The position numbers and the translations under genes were made by a program. From the NCBI GenBank assembly GCA_964487555.1, contig CAZART010000076.1, positions 1 to 25,762 of the forward strand: a stretch of 25,762 nucleotides of DNA. Direction: 5' to 3'. Every line of letters starts with the position of its first letter. Within the stretch, counting starts at the first letter, position 1. Source of the DNA: CAZART01 sp964487555. Its GTDB lineage: Bacteria; Bacteroidota; Rhodothermia; Rhodothermales; VXPQ01. The notes below the pieces were generated by a model. The model was not told the origin of the DNA. It saw nothing but the letters and a program-made list of their open reading frames with translations, and ran no database searches. This document shows, piece by piece, positions 7,940 to 15,678 of this stretch.

Positions 7940-7991
7940 ATTCAGTAGCGGTGTGAGCCGACGTCCACGAACAACAAAGGGTAACTGGAAA

Positions 7992-8651
7992 ATGCGAAAG
8001 CTGGTTGTGGGTACATTTCTGACTCTGGACGGCGTCATGCAGGCGCCTGGCGGTCCCAACGAGGACCGGGAGGGCGGCTTTCAGCACGGCGGCTGGCTAG
8101 TTCCCTATTTCGACGAAAAGCTGGTCGAGATCATGACCGAGTGGACCCGTGGCGCAGGCGCCTTCCTCCTCGGTCGCAAGACCTATGAGATCTTCGCAGG
8201 CTCCTGGCCCAAGTCCACCGATCCGGCTGACGAGATTGCCACGGCACTCAACACTCGGTCGAAGTTTGTAGCGTCGCGAACGCTCGATCAGGTCAACTGG
8301 ACCAATTCCATGCTGCTCAAAGGTGACGTCGCCGAGGAGGTCGCGAACCTCAAGGCGCAGGAAGGCGGTGAGATTCAGGTTCACGGCAGCAGCGACCTCC
8401 TCCAGACCCTGCTCAAGCACGATCTGATTGATACGCTGCGCATCTGGCAGTTCCCCGTTGTTATCGGCGCGGGCAAGCGCCTGTTCGGAGAAGGCACGAT
8501 CCCTGCCAGCTTTCGGCTCGTCGACACACAGCTGGCCACTACCGGTGCCGTCATGCACATCTACGAGCGTTCGGGGGACACCGGCATCAGGTACGGCGAA
8601 GTAGAGGTCGGCCAGGAGACGGTGATCTTCGACTCGGACGCAGCACCATGA
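7992..8651 (+). CDS. RibD C-terminal/dihydrofolate-reductase-fold family protein, second copy
   Basis: The product has 219 residues. Family signatures are MRKLVVGTFLTLDGVMQAPG at the N-terminus, AFLLGRKTYEIFAGSWP, KFVASRTLD, IQVHGSSDLLQTLLKHDLID and FPVVIGAGKRLFGEG. ATG 7992 fits the conserved first strand; the open frame continues upstream without family similarity. It belongs to the longer subgroup with a WP-containing loop, so it is a distant paralogue of the gene at 7291 and not a recent duplicate. It may act as an NAD(P)H-dependent reductase on an unknown substrate. Its C-terminal tail (VGQETVIFDSDAAP) is about 25 residues past the usual family end and may be a gene-specific extension. 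Confidence 0.88.
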   Translation: MRKLVVGTFLTLDGVMQAPGGPNEDREGGFQHGGWLVPYFDEKLVEIMTEWTRGAGAFLLGRKTYEIFAGSWPKSTDPADEIATALNTRSKFVASRTLDQVNWTNSMLLKGDVAEEVANLKAQEGGEIQVHGSSDLLQTLLKHDLIDTLRIWQFPVVIGAGKRLFGEGTIPASFRLVDTQLATTGAVMHIYERSGDTGIRYGEVEVGQETVIFDSDAAP

Positions 8652-8715
8652 CTGAGACGATGAGTTCTGCGTGCTCGCGAAAAATCCTGGCGAAAGGAAC
8701 GAAGCTGTAGATTAC

Positions 8716-8745
8716 GTCCGTCCTTGAGCCGTAGGGAAGGCGGAC
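8716..8745. repeat. Imperfect inverted repeat upstream of the YdeI-like gene
   Basis: GTCCGTCCTT (8716-8725) pairs with AAGGCGGAC (8737-8745) with one bulged base. It lies 65 bp after the preceding stop and 31 bp before the next start, so it could be a terminator stem or an operator. No T-run is seen. Confidence 0.4.
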
Positions 8746-8776
8746 ATGGGCGGAGGTCGAAGCGTGAGGTATGCTC

Positions 8777-9343
8777 ATGTCGGTGAAGGCCATCAGAACT
8801 CTTGAAGTGCGAACCCGCCACGAATGGCGGAATTGGCTGCGGAAAAACCACGGCTCGGAATCCGAGATTTGGCTCGTGTTCTACAAGCGCCACACGGGTT
8901 TGGCCTGCGTAAGTTATGACGATGCCGTCGAAGAGGCGCTGTGTTTCGGTTGGATAGACAGTCTCGTCAGGCGTCTGGATGACGATCGCTATGCGCGGAA
9001 ATTCTCGCCGCGAAGGGCGGACAGCATGTGGTCCACAATCAATCGGCGACTCTATGAGGACCTGAAGAGACGAGGGTTACTGGCGGCGCCGGGATTGGAG
9101 CGGGCACCGTCGAGCCGTAGCGGCGATGCGCCACGGCCATCTCTGTCGGTGATCCCACCGTATATCGAGAAACGATTGATGGCCAATGAGCGTGCGTGGG
9201 AGTTTTTCCAGCAGCTCGCGCCGTCGCACAGGCGTGCGTATATCGGTTGGATCGAGTCGGCCAGACGGGAGGAGACGAAGGACAAACGTCTCCGTGAAGT
9301 GATAAATCGGCTGATGGCTGAAAAGAAGCCGGGCCTGAAATAG
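8777..9343 (+). CDS. YdeI/OmpD-associated family protein
   Basis: The product has 188 residues. The sequence RTRHEWRNWLRKNHGSESEI, WLVFYKRHTG, SYDDAVEEALCFGWIDSL and RRLDDDRYARKFSPRR is the characteristic N-terminal block of the YdeI (Bacteriocin/OmpD-associated) family. The C-terminal helices (IPPYIEKRLMANERAWEFF, APSHRRAYIGWIESARREET, RLREVINRLMAEKK) match the usual end of the family. ATG 8777 is chosen over ATG 8771 because GAGG at 8766-8769 gives a spacing of seven bases. Family function is poorly defined; links to envelope stress or antimicrobial-peptide resistance have been proposed for some members. Probably cytoplasmic. It looks intact. Confidence 0.88.
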   Translation: MSVKAIRTLEVRTRHEWRNWLRKNHGSESEIWLVFYKRHTGLACVSYDDAVEEALCFGWIDSLVRRLDDDRYARKFSPRRADSMWSTINRRLYEDLKRRGLLAAPGLERAPSSRSGDAPRPSLSVIPPYIEKRLMANERAWEFFQQLAPSHRRAYIGWIESARREETKDKRLREVINRLMAEKKPGLK

Positions 9344-9350
9344 GCAGGCC

Positions 9351-9416
9351 ATGGAATTGAGGAGGCCATATATGAACGCCGTCCGCGAGGCGATAGGCGT
9401 GGAGGACACCGCATGA
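9351..9416 (+). CDS. Short leader-like reading frame overlapping the truncated glycolipid-binding gene
   Basis: A 21-codon frame begins at ATG 9351. An internal ATG at 9372 has a strong Shine-Dalgarno (GGAGG, six bases upstream) and encodes MNAVREAIGVEDTA. Its TGA overlaps the ATG at 9413 (ATGA overlap), an arrangement typical of translational coupling. It could be a coupling leader or the last remnant of a deleted upstream gene. I do not recognise the peptide. Confidence 0.35.
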   Translation: MELRRPYMNAVREAIGVEDTA

Positions 9417-9610
9417 GAATAGACGCGATTCTCTGGCATCGCCTGGATACCGCTGGTCACGATGCTTCTCGTCTCGTGCAGACAGACGGTGGCTGGCGAC
9501 TGGAGGGCGCGGCCACCTTCCGGCACGAACGGGTCCCGGCATGTCTTGCCTACGAGGTCGATTGTGATAGTGAGTGGCGGACACGTAAGTCTGTCGTGCA
9601 TGGTTGGTGA
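9413..9610 (+). pseudogene. Truncated putative glycolipid-binding domain (DUF1089/PF06475-like) gene
   Basis: The 65 encoded residues (MRIDAILWHRLDTAGHDASR, VQTDGGWRLEGAATFRHE, CLAYEVDCDSEWRTRKSVV, HGW then TGA) match the N-terminal third of the putative glycolipid-binding family, which is normally about 180-200 residues long. Translation stops directly after the conserved HGW segment. Shifting one frame after TGG opens another 45 or so codons to 9749, but I cannot match these to the family with confidence. The gene is best read as decayed: an indel near 9605-9612 plus loss of the 3' half. The start is coupled to the short frame at 9372. Confidence 0.65.
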
Positions 9611-9656
9611 GCGACCAGGAGCATTTACCCGAATGAACGAGGGCGCGCTCGACCCG

Positions 9657-9685
9657 GGCCTTTCAACAGACGCCGCTGAAAGGCC
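9657..9685. repeat. Perfect 9-bp hairpin
   Basis: GGCCTTTCA (9657-9665) and TGAAAGGCC (9677-9685) are exact reverse complements with an 11-base loop. It lies after the broken glycolipid-binding gene. Without a T-tract it is not a standard terminator. It may mark the junction where the 3' half of the gene was lost. Confidence 0.6.
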
Positions 9686-9865
9686 TTGCCCCGTGCCAGG
9701 GAGGCATCTACATTGCTCCGAACGAACCAGCTGCCGGCTGCGCCGCTGAGCACCAATCCGTTCTAAGGACTGTGCACTTTCCACACCTTGCGCTAACATG
9801 GAGACTCGTCATGACGCGGGGAGTCCCTCTAACATCGTCCTAACCGACTGGAAGAGCTTGACGAC

Positions 9866-10360
9866 ATGAGCATCGCCGACACATTACTGCCGGAGTTCGA
9901 ACAAGAGATGGCCACGACACGCCGCGTCATCGAACGCGTGCCCGATGGGGACCCGGACTGGAAGCCCCACCCAAAGTCGTTCTCCATTGCTCACCTGGCT
10001 CAACTTCTCGCCAGGCTGCCCGGCTGGATCGGCGAGACGCTGACCAGCACTGAACTGGATGTGGCCACCGGCGGCGCTTACAGCGTCGAAAGCACGGACG
10101 CTCTGCTCAAAACATTCGACGAGAGCGTGCGCAAGTCGCGCGACGCGATCGCGGCGGCGAAGGATTCCGACTACGAGGTGCCCTGGTCGCTGATGATGAA
10201 AGGGAAGGTGCTGTTCTCGATGCCGCGCGGCGCGGTCGTGCGGCAGCACATTAGCCATCTCAGCCACCATCGCGGTCAAATGACGGTGTACCTCCGGATG
10301 CTGGATGTCCCGGTGCCGTCCATTTATGGGCCAACGGCCGACGAGCCCTGGCAGGGATAA
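9866..10360 (+). CDS. DinB superfamily (metal-dependent four-helix-bundle) protein
   Basis: The product has 164 residues. The N-terminal MSIADTLLPEFEQEMATTRR helix, the region IAHLAQLLARLPGWI (His43) and the C-terminal HISHLSHHRGQMTVYLRML (His128, 131, 134, 135) are the DinB-family pattern, in which one early and two late histidines bind a divalent metal. Relatives include mycothiol/bacillithiol-linked transferases and many uncharacterised proteins; nothing here fixes the substrate. The protein is cytoplasmic. The ribosome-binding site is weak (GAAGAG about ten bases upstream). It stands alone: the gap before it is filled with decayed DNA and the next gene starts 257 bp later. Confidence 0.88.
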   Translation: MSIADTLLPEFEQEMATTRRVIERVPDGDPDWKPHPKSFSIAHLAQLLARLPGWIGETLTSTELDVATGGAYSVESTDALLKTFDESVRKSRDAIAAAKDSDYEVPWSLMMKGKVLFSMPRGAVVRQHISHLSHHRGQMTVYLRMLDVPVPSIYGPTADEPWQG

Positions 10361-10427
10361 CACGTCCGGCCTCCATTCATCTCTTGCCGATCGGGATGGC
10401 AACAGTCGGCGCTGCCCACATCGTGGT

Positions 10428-10439
10428 ATCGGCGCCGAT
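10428..10439. repeat. 12-bp perfect palindrome in the DinB-TfoX gap
   Basis: ATCGGCGCCGAT is its own reverse complement. Its core also pairs with TCGGCGC at 10406-10412. It lies about 180 bp before the TfoX-like gene in a gene-free stretch and could be an operator; no cognate regulator is obvious. Confidence 0.45.
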
Positions 10440-10617
10440 CTCGACTCGATCGAGGTGGAAAGCCGGCGGACTGATCCTGCCGACCGCCATGATGCGGATG
10501 TTGAAAGTTTTGGTCGCGATCTTATTGCGCTTTGGCGAAGTTCACTCCTGTTAAATTGCCACCGAAGGATATCGCTGAGGGTTTCCCGACTTCTTACGAC
10601 GCATCAACCGTTCTCTT

Positions 10618-10917
10618 ATGACAAAGCAGAGAAGACAAAACCACCCGGAACCGAGACTCAAGAACATTGGGCCGAAAAGCATGAAATGGCTGCGCGAGAT
10701 CGGCATCCATTCCAGGGAAGACCTGGAGAAGGTAGGCGCCGTAATGGCTTATCTTATTTTGAAGCAACGACGGCCTGAGGTCAGTCTGAACATGCTTTAT
10801 GCAATGTCCGGCGCATTGTCAGACAGGCACTGGAACGAGTTTTCCAAAGAGGAAAAACTACAGCTTCAGGCGGAAGCTGAAGGTGAACTCGTGATTCAGA
10901 TATCGAAGCCCACTTAA
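10618..10917 (+). CDS. TfoX C-terminal-domain protein
   Basis: The product has 99 residues. LKNIGPKSMKWLREIGIHS, then REDLEKVGAVMAYLILKQ and EVSLNMLYAMSGALSDRHWN match the C-terminal domain of TfoX/Sxy (a helix-hairpin-helix-like fold), which also occurs alone in small proteins. In full-length TfoX this domain is part of a competence regulator; the stand-alone version has no defined job, and competence cannot be inferred. The gene is clearly more A+T-rich than its neighbours and its start (ATG 10618) has no good Shine-Dalgarno, both compatible with recent acquisition (inference). The S41 peptidase gene begins 42 bp downstream on the same strand. Confidence 0.85.
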   Translation: MTKQRRQNHPEPRLKNIGPKSMKWLREIGIHSREDLEKVGAVMAYLILKQRRPEVSLNMLYAMSGALSDRHWNEFSKEEKLQLQAEAEGELVIQISKPT

Positions 10918-10959
10918 GATGCGTTCGAGCAGACACAACGCCGGCTTCTCCCACGGGAA

Positions 10960-12644
10960 ATGAATATCGTCCAACACGTCCTTACAGGATTTGCTCTGAC
11001 GATCGGCTTCCTCTACGGCTGGACTCCCTTTGTCGTGGCCCAGCCTTTAGACTCGTGGAGAGACGCCGTTGACACGTATTGGGGAGTAGGTGCTCCGCTC
11101 AATGAGCAGCTCGACGTCTTCGATGCCGTCTGGTCCTACGCCGACACGGTCTTCGCCGCTTTTCAGTCGGTCGACACCGACTGGGACGAGCGTCGCACTC
11201 GGTACCGTGCCGAGATAGAGGACGGCGCAAGCCGGGGCCGGTTCGCTGCAATTCTGAATCACCTGGCCTTAGGGCTCCGCGAGAGTCATACATACGTTCT
11301 CGACTCCCTTGTCAATGTTCAGACCGACCCCGCGCCCGGGGTTCCTCTCCTATTCGGTCCCGTTTGGGGCGACAACGGCCATTTTGGGGGATGTCTTACA
11401 CCGCTCCCTGACCATTCGCTCCTTGTTTACGCCGCTATTGAAGACCACCCGCTCGGCCTTGAACGTGGCGACGTCGTTCTCGGCTACGACGGGCGGCCGT
11501 GGAGGGAGTTGTATCGAGAACTTCTCGCGGCCGAACTCCCGGTATACTACCGGTCCACTTCTAACGGGGGGGATCCGCCCGACTGGTCACGCTCGCGGGC
11601 GCCGACATGCTAGTCCGGTGCACGGAGCAACTTCCGGTCCCAGGCGTCTCGTTCCCCGCCCCGGCTTGGTTCGATGGGGCCCGGCTCGCGGAGGCCGGCG
11701 AGTACATAACTTCGGGGATTGTCGAAGGTACGCGAGTCGGCTATATCTATGTTTGGAGTTGGTATTGGGGCGAAGTCCGTGAGGATTTTCGTGCGGCGGT
11801 CGAGCGGTTTGCTAACGAGTCTGAAATTGACGGGCTAATTGTTGACTTTCGATTCAACCACGGCGGTATCGTACCCTTTGCAAACAATGGGCTCTCACTT
11901 CTTTTTGACGAGACCGTCGAGACGCTCGAATTGCTTGAGCGGGTAGACCCCGACGACCGGTTCGCCCTTGAACAGGCTCCACGATATGCCGGCGAGCTCG
12001 AGATTCGTGGTGACGCCCAGACGTCGTTCAATCGGCCGATCGCAATGCTCGTTGGTCCCGGGGCCTATTCGGCCGGCGAGTTCAATGCTGTCCGCCTCCG
12101 CTACCATCCTAGAGTCCGGGTGTTTGGGAAGCCGACGGCGGGTGCTTTCACGCCTGCACGTAAGGTGGCTCTCCCACCTGATTACAGTGGCACTGTTGCG
12201 TTCGCAAACGCACAGCGGGTCGATGCCTCGGGCAACTTCCTCGTACACTCTGAGCAAACTCCTGACGAGGAGGTGTGGCTGGAGAAGGCCGACGTCGCCG
12301 CGGGAGAGGATACCGTGGTCAGGCGCGCTCTCGCATGGATCGAAAGCGTTGCCGCAAATCTAGAACGGCCACCACGCTCCAGTGTCTTTTCCGTCTCCCC
12401 TGCAGCGCCTAACCCGACTTCAGCCGCATTCACGGTCTGGGTGGATTTGCCGAAGGGAGGTCACACGAGGGCCGCTCTCCACGACCTGCTCGGCCGGGAG
12501 CTTGCGGTCGTTTCGAACGAGGTCCTACCGGTGGGGCGCCACCGGCTAACCCTCTCAGCTGACCATCTAGCCGCTGGAATCTACGTCCTTCACACTACGT
12601 CGGGGGCATTCTCCGCTTCACAGTTGATAACAGTCGTACGGTGA
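10960..12644 (+). pseudogene. Secreted S41-family (tail-specific protease-like) peptidase with sorting domain, frameshifted at a G7 tract
   Basis: Two consecutive frames encode the two halves of one protein. The first (10960-11613) has a signal peptide (LTGFALTIGFLYGW, cleavage near VVAQ), the helical S41 N-terminal part (SRGRFAAILNHLALGLRESH) and a PDZ-like segment (HPLGLERGDVVLGYDGRPW). The second covers the catalytic part with VGYIYVWSW, DGLIVDFRFNHGG and the serine motif LVGPGAYSAGEF, then a Por-type sorting domain (SPAAPNPTSAAF, ALHDLLGRELAVV, LAAGIYVLHT). Frames join at the run of seven G at 11566-11572: one extra G would give SNGGSARLVTLAGADMLV. The span is 1685 nt, one short of a multiple of three. 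Either the gene is inactive, the run varies in length, or it is a sequencing error. The intact product would be about 561 residues and surface-exported. Confidence 0.8.
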
Positions 12645-12677
12645 AGGGTTACAGCGAATTAGCCTTTGCCGGCGACT

Positions 12678-12735
12678 GAAGCAGTAGGAGACTCCGTCCG
12701 AATAGGTGAATCCGTTCTGCTGAACGTGCTGCTTC
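12678..12735 (+). terminator. Nested stem-loop downstream of the S41 peptidase gene
   Basis: GAAGCAG (12678-12684) pairs with CTGCTTC (12729-12735). Inside it, CGTTC-tgct-GAACG (12713-12726) forms a tight hairpin with a four-base loop. The element starts 34 bp after the stop codon of the peptidase gene, so a role in termination or mRNA 3'-end protection is plausible. No T-tract follows. Confidence 0.45.
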
Positions 12736-12752
12736 ACACCGCCGCACGATCG

Positions 12753-12837
12753 AACGGTTTGCTTCGCATCATCGAAGGGGTATCTTGGCCGCGTGGCACC
12801 GCGCCACTCGCCCTCCGGGGGTGAGCAGCAAACCGTT
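12753..12837. repeat. Long inverted repeat (11-bp perfect arms) enclosing a second hairpin
   Basis: AACGGTTTGCT (12753-12763) is the exact reverse complement of AGCAAACCGTT (12827-12837). Between the arms GTGGC-accgc-GCCAC (12793-12807) forms an inner hairpin. The element ends 34 bp before the outer-membrane-barrel gene, so it could act in the 5' untranslated region or as a cruciform. Eleven perfect base pairs are unlikely by chance at this spacing, though I cannot compute the exact odds here. Confidence 0.65.
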
Positions 12838-12871
12838 GCTGCGCAGGTAGTATTTACCGTCAGTACGTCAG

Positions 12872-13513
12872 ATGATTTGTCGCTTTCTTCTGTTTCTCAT
12901 TCTGTCGGCTATCGTATTGCCGGTTCGTGCTCAAGTCCTTCGCGGATACGGAATCAAAGCCGGCCTTACGTCAAGCAACGTGCGGATTCCAGAAATCGGT
13001 AGGGGAGGGGACAATCCCTTCAGGTTTGAGACGAAATCACGGCTGGGTCCAACAGCCCTGGCATTTGTGGAGTGGCTAAATCTGCCGGCCCTGTCGTTCG
13101 TCACGGAAGCAGGGTACGTTCAACGGGGGTTTTTGACGGAGCATGAGGGGAGGGACGCGCAGAACAACCCAATCGGGACGATCCGAAACGTCACGAGGTT
13201 CGATTATCTGACCTTCGCGGGGCAGGCCAAGGTGCGATGGCCAATTTCAGCCGTGCAGCCGTACGCCATCGGTGGACCCCGTTTGGATGTCTTGCTGGGT
13301 GGGGACCCGGACGAAGAAGGTACGATCGTTTCCCACTATTCATCGATAGCTTTTGGAGGAACGTTCGGAGTTGGGCTGGAGGCCCCGGAACGCCTCCCGC
13401 TAATGCTCTTTGTGGAACTTCGATACAACGTTGACCTGACAAATTCACTGCCGGACGTTCCGCGTGATTCGTACAATAACGCGTTTGATTTACTTGTTGG
13501 GGTGCGGTTATGA
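12872..13513 (+). CDS. PorT-like outer-membrane beta-barrel protein
   Basis: The product has 213 residues with a signal peptide (FLLFLILSAIVLPVRAQ, cleavage after RAQ). The mature part has alternating amphipathic strands: YGIKAGLTSSNV, LGPTALAFVEWL, LSFVTEAGYVQRGF, FDYLTFAGQAKV, VQPYAIGGPRLDVLL, FGGTFGVGLEA and LMLFVELRYNVDL. It closes with AFDLLVGVRL, where the terminal aromatic/aliphatic strand suits outer-membrane insertion. This is the pattern of the outer-membrane-protein beta-barrel domain (OMP_b-brl_2/PorT type) common in Bacteroidota and relatives. An eight-to-ten-strand barrel is expected. Function is unknown. It is preceded by a large inverted repeat, and the next gene (ABM) starts 229 bp later. 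Confidence 0.85.
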   Translation: MICRFLLFLILSAIVLPVRAQVLRGYGIKAGLTSSNVRIPEIGRGGDNPFRFETKSRLGPTALAFVEWLNLPALSFVTEAGYVQRGFLTEHEGRDAQNNPIGTIRNVTRFDYLTFAGQAKVRWPISAVQPYAIGGPRLDVLLGGDPDEEGTIVSHYSSIAFGGTFGVGLEAPERLPLMLFVELRYNVDLTNSLPDVPRDSYNNAFDLLVGVRL

Positions 13514-13742
13514 GGAGGCGCGGCAAAACCATTCGGCAGGATTACGGCCGACGATTAGAAGGCTATATCTCAGTTTCGAACGAGCGAGGACCAGAAGCGG
13601 GACATTCTCTAAAACAACGCCGCACGGTTCCTTCGCCAGAGTGACCAAGAGATCGCAACCTATCATGGAAAACCAGCGAACGCATCAGTCACCGTTCGCC
13701 GATTTAACACGTTCAATCACCGTTTCAAAAGAGGATCTAAAC

Positions 13743-14099
13743 ATGTCGAATTCGATCTCCTGGAATCTCCAAATGTCCGTGCGCGATGGTCGACTGGACG
13801 AAGCTCGCGACCTGATGAACGAAATGGTCGTCGCCACGCGGCAGGAGCCCGGGACTGAAAACTATGAATGGTTTCTTAGCGAAAGTGGCGAGACCTGTCA
13901 CATAAACGAGCGTTTTACTGACTCAGAGGCTGTGATGGATCATCTTGGCAACTTTGGGTCCAAGTTCGCAGATCGCTTCATGGCGTGTTTTGAGCCGACG
14001 TCCCTCTCCGTCTATGGCGAGCCCAGTGCAGAGGCGCGTGCGGCCCTCGACGGCCTCGGGGCGGCTTACCTGGGATCGTTCGGCGGATTCACCCGCTGA
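13743..14099 (+). CDS. Antibiotic biosynthesis monooxygenase (ABM) domain protein
   Basis: The product has 118 residues from ATG 13743, which has AGGA seven bases upstream; the frame is open farther upstream but without family similarity. ISWNLQMSVRDGRLDEARDL, TRQEPGTENYEWFLSESGE, CHINERFTDSEAVMDHLGNF and the ferredoxin-like beta-alpha-beta spacing match the ABM superfamily. These small dimeric alpha+beta-barrel enzymes include monooxygenases and haem-degrading or epimerase-like proteins; the substrate here is unknown. It stands alone, converging with the lipoprotein pair whose last gene ends at 14308. Intact by length. Confidence 0.85.
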   Translation: MSNSISWNLQMSVRDGRLDEARDLMNEMVVATRQEPGTENYEWFLSESGETCHINERFTDSEAVMDHLGNFGSKFADRFMACFEPTSLSVYGEPSAEARAALDGLGAAYLGSFGGFTR

Positions 14100-14307
14100 T
14101 GTGTTGCTTTACCCACGCGCAGTCGGACCGTGAATATGGCTCTGACTTATGTACAGGGTCGGCTTAGCAGGCCAAAGCGGATGCGGCGTGAAGCCGAATG
14201 CCGACAGTAAGGCCGGCGTCTACAATCCCATTAGTGAGCGATTCGAAGTACCGGCGGTTTTTCTGTACGGACGGCGCGGCGACCTCCGATCGGGAGCAGT
14301 GCGAGTT

Positions 14308-14718
14308 CTAGTCGTCACGCCGAGGTGTCGCAGGCCTTACGTAGATGGCGAGCAGTTCGCCGCGCCGGTCGGCACCGACGCCGAGAAAATGATCCGCGAC
14401 CTTGGCGCCGGTGCTCGGCTCCCTTACGTCCTGCAGAATCACGCCGTTCGCCCCGAGTCTCGCAGCCTTTTTTCGGACGGCCTTGAACATCCGGGCTTCG
14501 TCAGTCATGGCATAGTCGCCTCGCGCGTAAATGATGGCGATTTTGTCGTACTCGGCCTGGATGTCCTGCTCGTGCAGGTAGATTACGACGTCTTCAGGCT
14601 GCAGCGCCGGATAGTTTCGGCCTGATAGCGGCGTGACGCTTGTAGAGATGCAGCCGGTCAAGACCATGACGCTCAGGAGGGCCGCCGTGGAAAACGCGTA
14701 TTTTGTCAGGTGGTTCAT
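14308..14718 (-). CDS. Small lipoprotein of unknown function
   Basis: The product has 136 residues. A lipoprotein signal is clear: a hydrophobic stretch (FSTAALLSVMVL) ends in L-T-G-C with Cys23 as the lipidation site. The mature domain contains PEDVVIYLHEQDIQAEYDKI, then IYARGDYAMTDEARMFKAV and AARLGANGVIL, a beta-alpha-beta arrangement reminiscent of the small lipoprotein/YbjQ-like fold in which a GAN[AG]V(I/V) strand follows an amphipathic helix. The biochemical role is unknown. It lies 26 bp downstream of the lipoprotein gene at 14745-15461 in the same direction, so the two are probably one operon and may act together at the envelope. Confidence 0.85.
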   Translation of the reverse strand: MNHLTKYAFSTAALLSVMVLTGCISTSVTPLSGRNYPALQPEDVVIYLHEQDIQAEYDKIAIIYARGDYAMTDEARMFKAVRKKAARLGANGVILQDVREPSTGAKVADHFLGVGADRRGELLAIYVRPATPRRDD

Positions 14719-14744
14719 CGTCGTGAGTAGAGGTCGATTGCGGA

Positions 14745-15461
14745 TTATGCTTCGGCATCCGTTCGCAGCTCTTCGAGAAGCAGCAGGGCCGCTGAAGCTG
14801 CTGAGAGGAGAGCCTTCGTTTCAGAATCGAGTGACGGGTGCAGCGTCACCGAACCCCGATTGACGACTTCGACCGCCGCGACGGCACGGTCGCCGGACGT
14901 GATGTAATAGCCGCTGGTCGACGCGCCGGGAAGACTTTTCTGCAGGTTCGACGTGCCACGGACGGTAAACATGGATGCATCACCGTCCAGCCGACCTTCA
15001 AGCGGCCTCTCGCGGTCCTCGGCCAGCGTCAGCAGCCACGTCTCGGAGCCCTCTGCTTCTGTGAGCGCACAGCTCAGGCGGGATCGATTCCTCAGGTCAA
15101 CGTCCACGACTGGCGTGCGGATTGTGCCTCTTTCGTGCGCAGTTTCACACTTGACGAGCCACGTGTCGACATCGTCTTCGCGCAGCGCGAAAGAATAGTA
15201 CTGCCTCCGCTCACGGCGTTCGACCACGTCGGAGCCGCGATCACGCCCGCGCGTCCATGAACGGCGCACGCCTGCTGCCTCGTAGGGTCCGAAACGAAGC
15301 GTCTCGCGGAGCTTCCATCCCTGGCGCCCCTTGACGGTCCATCGCTCACCGGCGGTGAGATCGTCTGGAAGCGGGATTCGGGCCGCCTGGCAGGCGGGAA
15401 GCAACACGATGAGAACGATGAGGTAAAGGACCCGGTAGGTCCCGGAAACAGGTCCGAACAT
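14745..15461 (-). CDS. Lipoprotein of unknown function, first gene of a two-lipoprotein operon
   Basis: The product has 238 residues. The N-terminus has a hydrophobic core (VLYLIVLIVL) and the lipobox L-P-A-C with Cys24. The mature part is mostly beta: WTVKGRQGWKLRETLRFG, WTRGRDRGSDVVERRERRQ, YYSFALREDDVDTWLVKCE, SRLSCALTEAEGSETWLLTL, GYYITSGDRAVAAVEVVNRG, and a C-terminal helix (ALLSAASAALLLLEEL). Charged beta strands of this kind suggest a small lipocalin- or beta-sandwich-like domain, but I recognise no family. Start ATG 15461; a 217-bp divergent gap with the HXXEE gene should hold its promoter. Confidence 0.8.
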   Translation of the reverse strand: MFGPVSGTYRVLYLIVLIVLLPACQAARIPLPDDLTAGERWTVKGRQGWKLRETLRFGPYEAAGVRRSWTRGRDRGSDVVERRERRQYYSFALREDDVDTWLVKCETAHERGTIRTPVVDVDLRNRSRLSCALTEAEGSETWLLTLAEDRERPLEGRLDGDASMFTVRGTSNLQKSLPGASTSGYYITSGDRAVAAVEVVNRGSVTLHPSLDSETKALLSAASAALLLLEELRTDAEA

Positions 15462-15678
15462 TGCGATAGCGGATCACTCCGGTCGAGGTGGTACGGTTCG
15501 CCGGGTCTGAGAAGACGAGCGCCGGCTGAATTGAAACGCGAAATGTACGCCCGCCGGTAATTTTGGCAAATAGCCGACGCCCGTTTACAGAAACTTCATC
15601 CTCCGCGTTTACTCTGAACAATCGAATTGCCATCGGCGCTGTTGAGCGCCAGCCGTCAGACGGCACTCTCGAGACACC

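Noticed and set aside
10540..10560. GTTAAAT as an attC 3' core upstream of the TfoX-like gene
   Set aside because: No complementary ATTTAAC partner upstream, so no attC fold.
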